From: Platanthera guangdongensis
Taxonomy: Eukaryota; Streptophyta; Magnoliopsida; Asparagales; Orchidaceae
Assembly: GCA_039583875.1 (NCBI GenBank)
Contig: CM077157.1
Coordinates: 77,934,346-77,998,345 of the forward strand
DNA length: 64,000 nt
Direction: 5' to 3'
Shown here: positions 32,220 to 43,329 of the stretch, one piece after another
Layout: every line of letters starts with the position of its first letter
Position numbering within the stretch: position 1 is the stretch's first letter
Program-made: the position numbers and the translations under genes
The notes under the pieces: generated by a model
Database searches by the model: none
The model's input: the letters and a program-made list of their open reading frames with translations, nothing else
What the model was told of the DNA's origin: nothing

Positions 32220-32770
32220 CAGTACACGCCCGTGAAAATTTGATCACGCCCGTGACCGGGCCATGACATTGCATTTCCCGTGAAATCGGATGATTTCTGA
32301 AGTAAAAAGCTTGACATGCCTGGCGACACGCCCGTGTCAACCGACACGGGGCGTGACCCAAGCCCGTGTTCACTCCACTCGACGAATTCGCTCGACGATC
32401 GTCGAGTGTCGACACCAACAGTCATGCCCAGCGTCACGCCCGTGACCGGGGGCGTGACTCAATCTTAGCTCGACGATTTCGACTCGACACTTTCCGCTCG
32501 ACATTCGTCGAGTGTCGACACCAACTGACACGCCCACAGTCACGTCCGTAACCTGGGGCGTGACCTTTCCAACTGGCCCGACAAGATGCTGCCGAAAACT
32601 TTTTGACGCAACCCGCACTGGTTCTACCTCCCCGACACGCCCAGAGTCACGCCCGTGACCGGGGGCGTGACAGCCGCGAACTCAGCCCGAAGTCAACTTT
32701 CCTGTCCAATCGTCGGCCGCCTTCATGAATAGTACTAACACGCCCCCCTACACGCCCGTGACGGAGGGCG
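32220..32770. repeat. Mixed palindrome array in U3 of element A
   Basis: Three 26-bp hairpin units with arms GTCACGCCC and GGGCGTGAC lie at 32433-32458, 32539-32564 (mutated) and 32646-32671. Shorter CACGCCCGTGA words lie at 32228, 32252 and 32328. Between them are TCGACGATCGTCGA (near 32393) and two copies of GAGTGTCGACACCAAC (near 32405 and 32510). The array thus contains the F-type and G-type motifs as well as the chromovirus type. Confidence 0.9.
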
Positions 32771-32790
32771 TGTACTTAGAATTTTTTGCC

Positions 32791-32798
32791 TATAAATT
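32791..32798 (+). promoter_or_regulatory. TATA box of A 3' LTR
   Basis: TATAAATT in TTGCCTATAAATTGC lies about 20 bp after the last CACGCCCGTG word and is the likely core promoter of element A. Confidence 0.7.
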
Positions 32799-33126
32799 GC
32801 TCATTTCTGTAAGGTCCAAGGGTTCAGATTTTTGGGCCATTTTAGTGTCTTTTTGTGGGCTGCATCCGTGATTTCTAGAACTATGTAAGGAGATTTCTCC
32901 CTCCTTTCTTTCATGTTTGTTTGGCTTTAGCTTTAGCTCTTGTAATAGTTTGTAATAGTTTCCTTTAATTAATAAAAATGTTAGATTTTCTCTTCTTGTT
33001 TGGCTTTGGAATGAACTCTTGTAGCCACTGTTCTTCTCATTTTATTCTTAGTTTTACCCTTATTTTTCTCTTTATGAAAAGTGTGGGTGTGTGTATGAGT
33101 GTAACTTATTTATTTTACATGCTTTT

Positions 33127-34200
33127 AATTTGTCTCATGTTAGGTTTTGTTAGATATTTATGAAATGATGAATTAGCTTTTTCTCTTTTTCTTCATGTCT
33201 TCTTTTAATGTTTTCAACATCTTCACTCTTATGAATGAGTAAAAGAGTTACTAAAGTTTTTTTTGATTTTTTTTACTTAGCTTTATTCTAGGATGAAAAC
33301 CTTTTTTGTTCTTTCTCTTTTCATTTCAACTTTTTTAGCACTTTTATGAAATCCTAGAAATGAAAATGTTGAAATTTTAATTTTCCAAAAACTTTGGTTT
33401 TTAATTTGTTTTGAAAAACTTTTGTCTTCTAAAAATGTAATTTCTTCTTTTTATTTGTTTTTGGCAAAACCTAAGCATGAAAAAGTAAGAGTTTTAATTT
33501 TTAGGTAACTTTCATTTTGCTTTTAATTTTTGTGTATGAGTGTAACATGTTTAATATTCATGTTTTTAACTTGTCTTCATGCTTAGGTATGATAGGTTTT
33601 CCTCTTTTTTACCATGTCTTTTTCTTGAGAGAATTATGATTTCATTCTTATGAATTTATAAAAGAGATTTAAAAAGTGATTTTGTTTCTTTTTTTTTACT
33701 TAGTTTTTCTTTTAGGATTGTAAAACCTCTTTTGTTCTTTTCATTTTTTCTTCACCTTTTTATCACTTTTATGAATTCTTAAGAATGAAAAAGTTATAGT
33801 TTTAATTTTTGAGCACCTTTGATTTTGACTTTATTTTGAAAAACTTTTTGCTCATTCTCTTTTTATTTGTTCTTTTTATGTGTTTTGGGTAAGCTTTAGG
33901 GTAGAAATCTTGTTATTTTAATTTATAAGCAACTTTGATTTTTCTTCGTTATTAGTGTGTGTGAGTGTATGAGCATAAATTTTCTTTTGTTCTTCTTAAT
34001 TTTCATGTTGTGTGTGTGAGTGTATAAGAATAATGTTTTGATGCTTTGATTGAAATTGTGTAGAGTGTGTGAGTGTAGGTGTTAAATTTTAATGCTTTCT
34101 TTTAATGCTTTGTTCAAATTTTGTAGAGTGTGTGAGTGTAGGTATAAGCTTTAATGCTTTCTTGAAATTCTTATGGAGTGTGTGTGTTTGTGTGCATTTA
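33127..34200 (+). repeat. Diverged tandem duplication inside the A LTR
   Basis: The block around TTTACTTAG...AGGATGAAAACC...TTTTATGAAATCCTA recurs about 420 bp later as TTTACTTAG...AGGATTGTAAAACC...TTTATGAATTCTTA. This is followed by two or three shorter units of GTGTGTGAGTGTATG with TTTAATGCTTT. The same arrangement occurs at 1-1060. Confidence 0.7.
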
Positions 34201-34205
34201 TTTCC

Positions 34206-34570
34206 GCCTACTCGTTAAGAGTTAAATGGCGCATCGTTTTCATTTTCAGTCCTACTCGTTTGAGTAGGACTTGTTATTTTCTTTCTTTATTTTTCCGCCT
34301 ACTCACTTGAGTTAAATGGACGGATCTTTATTTCCCGCCTACTCGTTTGAGTAGGACTTGTAATTTTCTTTCTTTATTTTTCCGCCTACTCACTTGAATT
34401 AAATGGACGGATCTTTATCTCCCTGTAAATATTTGAGAAAGCCCTGTAATCGCATTTATTTTCTCCTACTCATTTGAGTAGGACTCGCTTTCATTTCAGT
34501 CCTACTCGTTTGAGTAGGACTTGCAATTTTCAGCCTTTATTTACCGCCCCTACTCGTTTGAGTGGGACAT
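34206..34570. repeat. CCTACTC...GAGTAGG inverted-repeat cluster in the A LTR
   Basis: At least five units pair CCTACTC with GAGTAGG, usually separated by GTTT or ATTT, and each is followed by a C/T-rich spacer. The 5' LTR has the same cluster at 1081-1235. Confidence 0.85.
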
Positions 34571-35549
34571 GCAATTTTAAATATGCAAATTTCTTTTATG
34601 TGTAACTTAGTTTCTGTTTAATTTATAATTTGGAGTGTGCGTGAGTTCTTATTTTAGCTAACTTTTTAGCTTTCTAAATGTTTGTTTTGTTTTTATGTCC
34701 CCTTCTTATAATCATTAGCGTTTTATTTCGAGCTCGCGCCTCACTAAAATTATAAAGCCGTCCCCATACCGATGTGTGGCTAATCGATATTAGCCTCGAC
34801 ATCGAAGAGCATTGGGACATTTAAAATGATTTCTAATAATTGAAGCTCTTTATTTTCATTTAATTTAAGGACTTAAGGTTTACCCCGGGTTTACGATGCG
34901 TAGGGCCACATATCGATGTGTGGGCCCTATTTCCGTAGTCCGTATGCTAGCTAGCCGAGAGGCCGTGCATATGGACCGATCACCCCTGGGTAAATAGAGT
35001 TTCGTGCATCCCCTCGAAAGAGGACAAGCATAATTCTACCGGATTGGGTTCCCCACCCAATAGCGGGATTCTTAGCGTAAAGCGGGTGTTAAGAGGAATC
35101 CTTCGTCGGACTAACGTTCGGTCAGTCTTAACGTTTAGGTGAGCGATATCCCTATAGCTAGGTGAGCTCACATTTGTGGAACCTCCACGGCCAAGTTGCC
35201 TTATTATTAATTTGAAAACTAAGTCCAATAATTATTTAAAATTGTTTTAGTGTTAATCCGATTCGATGCCGAGCGTTAACCCTTCATCGAATATTTTCTA
35301 AATCGTTTTTTTTTTCGCTCCTTTGCTTTTCCGTCTTTAGTTAATTAAAAAAATCCGCCTTACTTTCAGTAAAATAATAGTCCTCCCGTAGGAGTAAGAA
35401 TAGTCAACACGACCCCGAGAACAATACGACCTCAGTATTCCCCGAATATCGAGCACTACTTGCGATAGGTGCACTTGCCTCCTGTAGCACGCCCGCGGAG
35501 ATCGACTCACCGAACCAACCACAGTAAGAGTCTGTTCGCGGGCGCATCA

Positions 35550-36418
35550 CGTATGTTGGGACTAAGAAGAGTTTCAGTACGGCCTTTCATCCGCAGACGG
35601 ATGGTCAGACCGAGAGGGTCAACAGGACAATATAAGACATGCTTTACATGTACGTCCTGGATTTCAGTAAGTAGTGGGAAGATCACCTGTACTTGGTGGA
35701 ATTGGCTTATAACAACAGCTACCACACGAGTATTCAAATGCCGCCCTTCGAGGCCCTATATGGTATAACATGTTGCACTCCATTTTCGTGGTTGGAAACG
35801 GGTGAGTCAAAGCTGTATAAGCGGCAAGAGGTGGAAGATGCTACTTCGTTGGTGCGAACCATTCGAGAAAGATTGTTAATCGCTCAGGACCGCCAGGCTA
35901 AGTACTATAATGCCAAGCATAGGAATGTGGAGTTCGCTTTTGGCGACTGGTGTACTTGAAGATTAAGCCGTTCAAGGGTGTCTCGCGGGTGCGGCGTTTG
36001 AAGAAGCTAAGCCCGAGGTACCTTGGACCGTTTGAGGTTCTGGAGCAGATTGGTGAAGCAGCGTATCGATTGAAGCTATTAGTGGAACTAAGTGGTCTAC
36101 ATGACGTATTCCACATATCAGTGCTATGGAAGGCGGTGCAAGAGCCTTCGCAAGTGATTGCGGTCGATCAAGTACCGGTGGATACTGGTTTGACGACAAA
36201 GGTCAAGCCTATACGCATTGAGTACTCGGAAGTCGAGTGGCTTCGTAACAAAGAGATCAGAATGGTCAAGGTCCATCGGCACAATTGCGGTCGGGAGGAG
36301 CTCTCGTGGGAGTGAGAGCAGACCATTCTTGAGGAGTACCCAGAGTTATTCCACTCAAGTACCATTTTAATTTTGAGTGTATTTCCCTTTCTGCAATTTC
36401 GAGACGAAATTCTTTTAA
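35550..36418 (+). pseudogene. Element H integrase C-terminus and chromodomain-like tail
   Basis: Part of a Tekay/Del-like chromovirus pol, cut on the left by element A. The frame from 35552 reads FSTAFHPQTDGQTERVNRTI and then TAA near 35632. It continues with ELAYNNSYHTSIQMPPFEALYG and RDRQAKYYNAKHR-type sequence to 35948. After a one-base shift it goes on in the 35950-36315 frame with LSPRYLGPFEVLEQIG and LHDVFHISVL. The tail PIRIEYSEVEWLRNKEIRM...VKVHRHN...EELSWE resembles the chromodomain-like end of chromovirus integrases. TGA 36313 stands where relatives continue. The 5' part of H lies left of the window. Confidence 0.88.
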
Positions 36419-36441
36419 GAGAGAGAGAGAGAGAGAGAGAG
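36419..36441 (+). repeat. (GA)n microsatellite
   Basis: About eleven GA units directly before the H LTR, occupying the polypurine-tract position. Confidence 0.95.
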
Positions 36442-36442
36442 C

Positions 36443-38521
36443 TGTAATGCCCCGAAACTCAAAATATGGATGGGTAGCATTTTAAGCCAAGTTTGGAACT
36501 TGGTAGGGGTTACATGGCAAGGGATACGGGCATGTCCCAGGGGAGTGTCGTGCTCGGGTCGACGATCTGGGCGAGAGGTCCACGAATTTGGAGTTGACGA
36601 TCATCGAGCAGCGAACACGGCCTGAGATACGGGCGTGTCACAGGCTGTGTCCTTCACGGGGTGATAGTCGGGTCGTGTCGGGGGGAGACAAATGTTGTTG
36701 GTGCACGGGCATATATGGGTCGACACGGGCGTGTCAAAATATGTCACGGCCATGTCGAGTACCTGTGTCCGTTGCGGGATGTTCTTGGTCCTGTGTCGAT
36801 GGAGGAACATGCCCGGCAACACAGGCATATACTGGATGACCACGGGCGTGTCAGGTGTGATACGGGCGTGTCGGGAGCCCATGTCCTTTTCTGGGTTCGA
36901 CGGTTTCGGCGTCGATTGAGGCACACGGCCTTGGACACGGGCGTGTCACAAGCCATGTTTGGCCCAGGTTTTGGATTGCGAGTGCGAATCATGCTTGTCC
37001 GTTTCCTTATTTTGGGATATAACGGCCCAGGGCTATTCCTGCGGGTTATACCGGGAATAGTGTTTGGAAACCTTCATTTCTCTTAAGCAATCTCTTTCTA
37101 AAGTTCTAGAGATAGGGGAGAGCAAGTAAGAAGAAGGAAGGAAGATCTGGCCGCCGGTGGAGCTTCAGAGCCCCAAATTGCAAGCCGAGTTCGGATCTAC
37201 GGAGGCGCGGACATTGCAGTGCTTTTCATCTACATAGATTTCCATGGCGCCAAAGAGGAATGCTAGGGTAGCGATTCTCACCCTAGGTCATGCGAAGTCC
37301 TCTTTTCCTTTGCATAGGAAGCCCGCTCTCACGAGTTTGCAGTGAGTATGAGGCGTTCCTTCTAGTAGACATGAATAGTCCCCGTTGTTTAGCATGTAGA
37401 GTCCGTAATCTAGAAATGTACATAGGCATGATGTGTGAAGCCTACCCGCACAAGTTGGTCTGGATCGGTGATGTTGAATGCATGAATGGTCGGAGAAGTC
37501 TCCGCGCCGATGGTTGTTTTTCGGGTTTTCTACAAGGTAGATTGTAACATGGAGCCTTGGGGACTAACTCCAAGGTGCACTCGGAAAACTGGGCAGATGT
37601 ATGATTCTGCCATCTTGGTAGACTGGGAGACAACCTGCACATAACCGCGTTATGTGAAGTGTGTGATCGAATTGGGACTCAGGGAAGTTTGACCCGCACC
37701 CATGTCTTAAGGTGACAGGGTGGTGTGAGCAACGGGTTAGGCGGAACCATACCCGCTCTATGTCGTCCGGTTAAAGCGACCTAAAGGTGCGTTGTACTTG
37801 TCGTTGGCATAGATGGAGGGTCTAAGCCATAGGCCGGAAAGACCATAATGCTCATGAGATATTGCCGCCCAGGGGGCGGTGGTGAGTCAGCAGACTTTGA
37901 CCGTGTTCACTGAGAATGTGCCCTGAGAGCACGGGTGTGTGGTCGTGCGTGCCCACACCTGTGATGAAGTGTCTCTACACTATACTTCTTTGTTATTCTA
38001 ACAAAGTGCAGGAAGGAGCATCGCCGCCACGAGTTCGGGGGCGGGTTGTTATAATTTAGTCAGCATAGCTGACCGTTGATTTTGTTAGCCACCGTTGCGG
38101 TGGATTGTTGCTTGCAGGTGCTGCGGAGCCAAGTGGTAAATAGCGGGCAAAAGCCCATGTTGCTGAGCCGGCCATCAAAGGCCTAATTAAATGTTAACTT
38201 CTATTATTCATGTGTGACCGGCCTGCGTGCCTGGGTTTGGAAAATATTGTAATTTGAGTAGACTATTGTAAGGCCATAAGATCATGTACTAGTCTATTGT
38301 ACATCATTTCCTGTTGGTTTGTGTAGTGGACATTCATGTTGTTGGCTGGGTTGTTAATTTGTAACTTTTAAGTTGCTTGCATTAGAATGCACTCTGTGTA
38401 GGACGTTAGATTTTGGCAGGATGGTTTCACTGCATAACCTTCCGGTCTGTCTGTGGCATATGGCGTCGGGCCCCGGCCGGACCTACTGCTATACGCTATG
38501 TGACGTATATGGGGTATTACA
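36443..38521 (+). repeat. Element H 3' LTR
   Basis: Begins TGTAATGCC and ends GGTATTACA, near-perfect 9-bp inverted ends. It carries a cluster of ACGGGCGTGTC, ATACGGGCGTGTC and TCGACGATC words at 36527-36960, and GATATAACGGCCC near 37014 as a possible TATA region. Downstream parts (TTGCAGGTGCTG, CATGTGTGACCGGCCTGCGTGCC, AAGGCCATAAG) match the reverse complement of the D LTRs, so it is the same LTR family. Confidence 0.88.
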
Positions 38522-39182
38522 CATAATATACAAAGTCTAATGCATAGGTAGCGATATCTGGTATATCTCTAGTGTCTAAGATATTTAGGTATCACTACAT
38601 CGGGGGCCGGTCCTTGCTGGAGGTCTAAAGTGTAAGCCTTCAAGGGTGCTGCTCGGCCGTACTGTCCTATCCTTCCAGCTCTACCTCTATGGCCTCTCTG
38701 GCCTAGTCCTCTTATTTCTTGTCCTCCCTGAACCGCTCATAATCCTGGTCTTCTTGCCGCCTCCGTGCAGGAAGACCTCATGTGTCCTGGTTGTTGGCAT
38801 ATAAAGCAGTTCCTTGCAAAGGGAACATCTCGTCGAGTTACTTGCACGGGATGTGGTACTGGGGCTGGCCTGGGCTCCTACTGCAGCACTAGAGGTGCTA
38901 GTGGTGTTGGCGGTGCCTATAAGCCTCCCTGCTCTATCTCCGTCTGCTCTTTCTCAAGTCAGGGGGAGAAGCTCCACTATCTCATCCCTGACCTCTGGGA
39001 CATCAACCTATCCTCGGTGTTGTTGGGCTACCATCCTCTAGTCTAACTCTAACACCACGATGTGAGTCTCTATGTTGTGTAAGGTGGACTGAGAGATCAT
39101 GATCAATGCCTATCTCAGGACATCTCGTAAGCCTTGGTAGCAGCGAGCCACTCTGTCTCTGTCCGTGGCTACTAAGTTTCTA
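38522..39182 (-). pseudogene. gag: Decayed gypsy gag fragment
   Basis: On the minus strand a CCHC knuckle CFICQQPGHMRSSC is readable near 38770-38815. Upstream gag-like sequence is readable near 39100-39185 (FARNLVATDRDRVARCYQGL). Stops interrupt all frames. No LTR of its own is visible. It is the sequence into which H appears to have inserted, or a rearranged neighbour of it. Confidence 0.6.
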
Positions 39183-42100
39183 GCAAAAAACTGTCAGATG
39201 GAGAACTTATCTTTTTCTCCAAATATTTCAAGAAGATGTTGAGCAGGAGAAGATAGTGGAAGAACAAGGGCTCTTCTAGCTCTAGATCAAAGAAGCCTTA
39301 TTCTAACCTGGAGAAGTCCAAAAAAGAACAATCTGGAGAAAGTTATTACTCTTCTCAGAATAAACACTTTAAAACTAATATTGTTTGCTATTGTTGCAAC
39401 ATGTCTAGACATGTCATTACTGACTGTCCAATCAAGAGGAATGAGATCAAGAAGTCATCTGACAAGAAGCATAATAAGGACAAGAAGGCTGAAAAGAGCT
39501 TCAAGGCCAAGAAGAAAATTAGCTTGTCAGATAGTGATTCCGAGTCTTCAAAATTAGAAGAAGAGACCTATATTGGTCTTACTTTTATTGAAGAGAAGGC
39601 TGATCTTCCTGGTTCCATGGTTAGCATTAGGGCAACACTATCCTCTGTTGATATTGATGATGATGAGGAATTCAGCCTTATGAAATTGACTTAAGATAAT
39701 CAAGACAACAATGTTCCTGATGAGGTACACTCTCTTCACAACTCTCCTTTTGTGTATGAGACTTGATCAGACACTAAGGCATCCACTTCATCTAGTGGGT
39801 ATGATGGATATGATTCTGATGAGCATGTCAATCAATTAATTAACAAGTATAGTGCTATCCTAGAAGCTCTGAAGAAGAGCAATAGGCTTGTCAAGGGGCA
39901 AACAAAGGAGATTTAATCTGTTTAGCATGCTACTTCCCTACAGTCTGATTCATCTCGTATACTAGACTAGATGAGGAGGAAAGTCAATTAGCTGAAGATA
40001 ATCTCAATCATCCAAATTGACATCATTAGCCAGAAGAATAAGATCATCAAGGATCTTGAAGAGAAGCTCCTCAAATAGAGGATTCTAGTGGTTGAGTTTT
40101 CTATGCCCAAGACAGTGTTACCACTAATTGACTCCCTTAACTCTCAAAATAATAAGATGGGATTGGTGTTCAAGTAGAACCCTAGAGCTGCCCATTCCAA
40201 AGGGAAAGACAATGCTCCAATTGTGTCTTAGACCATCTTTCAGAAGGTTATTCTCCCTCTAACAGGTATGACCATGATAGTATGTATGGTCACTAGAGGA
40301 ATGAAAATTCTTCCTCCAAGAGCATTGATGCTATTTCCAATTGAAGAAGAAATGGAATAGGATTGGGTGCATTGAAGGCTCCCCATGAGGAAATTCAAAT
40401 AGCCCATCATGGACCCTTTTTGTTTCGGTCTCCTACACCTAGTCTTAAGGGCAAGGTAGTAGCCAACCCCATGTTCCTACTACAAAGAGGACTATGAGAA
40501 AGACAGTCAGTAAGCCACACTGAGCTATTTTTGATGCCATCAACATCATATCAGATACAAAGAAGACATCATTTGGTGTAAATCAGAATAACCCAAGTGC
40601 ACCTACTGGCAGACCTACTTCAGTCAAATCCTTGCTAAAAATAGGAAAAAGGCTGTTGTTCTTCCCTCTTAATAGATAAAGACTGATGGCTTACAAACAT
40701 TTAATGCTGTTCATAAGAGGAGATACAATATCCATGAGTGTTGGTGCTGTGGTAAGGTAGGTCACTTTGCAATAGAATGTTGACACAATACAAGTGTGCC
40801 AAGGCAAGGGTGAGTCTTCCTGTCAGTGCTACTACAGGCAGACATAGTTTTTCTTAAGCTAACATGAACCAAGGACCCAAACCTTTTTGGGTTCCTAAGG
40901 TAAATTAATTTGTGATTGCATGATAGTCCAAGTACCCATCAAATGCCAATATGATACTTGGACAATGGATGTTACAGACATATGACTTGAACAAGGATCC
41001 ATCTAAAGAATTATACTCCTGTGAGGATGAACCTAAAGTCATCTTTGGTGGTTAAGACAGAGGAGTTACCAAAGTCTATGATATGATTACCAATGATATA
41101 GTCTCTATTACAAACGTAGCTTATATGGATGGATTGCAACACAATCAGATTAGCATAAGACAACTCTGTGATATTAGCTATATCATTGTCTTCTAGAAGG
41201 ATAAGTGTCTAATCAAAAAGTCAAGTGACCAAGAGGTCATTTTGACATGCACTAGAAGTGAAAAAATTTACTATTTAAATTTCTTATGTATAAGTTCAGA
41301 CTCTCCAGTGTATCTTATTGCAAATGAGAAAGTCTCTTATTATGTGCAATGACACAAGAGGCTTGCTCACTTGAATTACAAGGTAATCAGTAAGCTCTTC
41401 AGTGAAGAGCTAATCAGAAATATACCCAATCTGAAATGCAGCAAAGAGGGCATTTCCTCTGCATTCCAAAAGGGCAAATAGATAAAGGACTCCTTTAAGA
41501 GCATTGGGGCCAAGGATTCTGAGAGGTGTTTATAACTCTTGGATATGCACTTATTTGTTCATATATCAGTTCATAGTCTTGGTAGGAAAGTTTACACTCT
41601 TGTGATAGTTGATGAATTTTCCAGGTTTGATTAACTATTCTTTCTTAAGAACAAGTCTGAAATCCTTGATATCTTTGTGAGCTTTATTATGCAAGTTCAT
41701 AATGAAAAGAACTGTTCTGTGGTCAAAATTAGAAATGACCATGAGACAGAATTTCAATCTGATGGCATGAAAAAGTTCTGTGAAGAGCAAGGTATTTTTC
41801 AGTAGTTTTCTTCTCCAAGAACACCCCAGCAAAATCTGATAGCTAATATGAAAAATAGGACACTCATAGAGGCTGACAGGATATTATTCAGTGACACTTC
41901 TCGCTTAGAATACTTCTGGGTTGAGGCAGTAAACACCACTTGTCATGTTCTGAATAGAGCCACTATCAACAAGTACCATAAGAAGACTTCATATGAGATT
42001 ATGAAAAGCAAAAAAAATCAAATCTTGCATATTTTAGGATCTTTGGAAGTAAATGCTTTGTACTTAATAATAAGAAGTCCTACTTAACAAAGTTTTCTGC

Positions 42101-43329
42101 AAATGCTATGATGAAAGTTTTATTGGGTATAATAACCACAACAACGCTTATAAAGTCTGCAACTTGAAGAATCAAGTTGTAGAAGAGTCTATCAATGCAG
42201 TATTTGATGAGTCTTCTATTATTCATTGTGAGCTGCCAAGCTCCTCTAAATCTGCAGGTGCAGAATTTAAGTTGGACAAGCTGAGCATCAATGACACACC
42301 ACCTGCCAAATAAGAAGAGGATGAGGGTGTGATCATTCCAGTAGAAGGTCCAAGTGAATTGGATATAGATGAATATCATCAGGCACTGAAAATTGAGGTT
42401 CAAGATGTTGCAGAAGGAATGCCAGCTAGAACCAGGCATCTAAGAGATCCTCCCAGAAACTTGATCATTAGGGATGCATGTCAATGTGTCACAACATGGA
42501 GCAAAAAACTCAATATAACAATGTATTCAAGCTTTTTGTCTCAAGTTGAACCAAAGAAGTTTGAAGATGCCAACATATATACATTTTGGATTGTGTCTAT
42601 GCAAGAAGAACTGAACCAGTTCAAGAAATGCAAGGTATGGAAGCTGGTTTCCTGACCTCATGAACATAATATCATTGGAACCAAATGTATTTATAGAAAT
42701 AAGCTTGATGAGAATGGTGTTATCATCAAGAATAAGGCTAGACTGGTTTTCCATGGATACAGATAAGTGGAATGTGTTAATTTTGAACAAACCTTTGCAC
42801 CCGTTGCTAGACTAGAGGCCATAAGACTCTTCCTTGCATATGTTGCATATAAAGGATTTAAGATCTACTAAATGGATGTTAAGTCAGCCTTCCCAAATGG
42901 AGACCAAAACGAAGAGGTCTATGTAGAGCAACCCTCAAGTTTTATCAACTCTAACTTTCCCGGCTATGTATTTTAATTAAGAAAAGCTTGTATGAGCTGA
43001 AATAAGCCCCTAAGGTATGGTATGAAACTCTGTCTACCTTTCTCATTGAGAATAAATTCTCAAGGGAAGATAGACAGTACATTCTCATAAGGGAAGTTAA
43101 GAGCATATAATCCTAGCCCAAATATATGTAGCTGACATAATTTTTCGGTCTACTAATGACGTCCTTTGTAAGAAGTTTGCTAGAGTTATGCAAGTGTAGT
43201 TTGAGATGAACAGCATGGGTGAACATAAGTATTTCTTGGGCCTCCAAGTTAGACAGTTAGATGTTGGATTATTCATCTCTCAGTCTAAGTTCACCATGGA
43301 GTTAATCAAAAAGTTTGGAATGGAGAGTG
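39183..43329 (+). pseudogene. Element E: old Sirevirus-like copia internal region, heavily decayed
   Basis: Parts in order: gag end with knuckle CYCCNMSRHVITDC (39386-39427), a Lys- and Ser/Glu-rich segment, a second knuckle CWCCGKVGHFAIEC (40739-40780), protease YLDNGCYRHMT near 40955 (DSG changed to DNG), integrase (HKRLAHLNYK near 41352; RNDHETEF near 41735; SSPRTPQQN near 41815), and RT from [14 protein letters not shown] near 42788 to ELIKKFGME at 43325. Dozens of stops are present. Integrase resembles that of F (KLFSEELIRN against KLFSKELVRN). The LTRs, the rest of RT and RNase H are missing; E ends exactly where the D LTR begins. Confidence 0.85.

Larger units (their letters stand above)
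1..35549 (+). mobile_element. Element A: Athila-like Ty3/gypsy retrotransposon, 5'-truncated, interrupted by F and G
   Basis: The order is LTR (partial), gag, protease, RT, RNase H, integrase, polypurine tract, LTR. Bases 1-1255 match 33127 onward, so they are the two LTR copies. Athila-lineage signatures are the protease block ADLGASINLMPFSLF, the RT block MPFGLYNAPATFQRCM and the integrase block [12 protein letters not shown]. The element is split at 3616/27488 by Sirevirus F. Removing F and its ATCGC duplication restores the pol reading frame across the junction. The right end lies in a chromovirus integrase gene, with CGTAT as the presumed right-hand target duplication; the left copy lies outside the window. 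Athila elements often carry an env-like ORF after pol, but none is visible here. Confidence 0.93.
32050..35549 (+). repeat. Element A 3' LTR
   Basis: Runs from TGATAAATTG to GGCGCATCA (3500 bp). The U3 with a palindrome-rich array lies at 32220-32770 and TATAAATT at 32791. A long T-rich stretch follows, matching 1-1255 from 33127 on, then CCTACTC/GAGTAGG repeats at 34206-34570 and a U5-like part resembling the end of the B LTR. The region after TATA is unusually long, about 2.7 kb. Confidence 0.85.

Noticed and set aside
38522..39182. Host zinc-finger gene
   Set aside because: The single CCHC knuckle with flanking gag-like sequence and stops in all frames fits a decayed retrotransposon gag.
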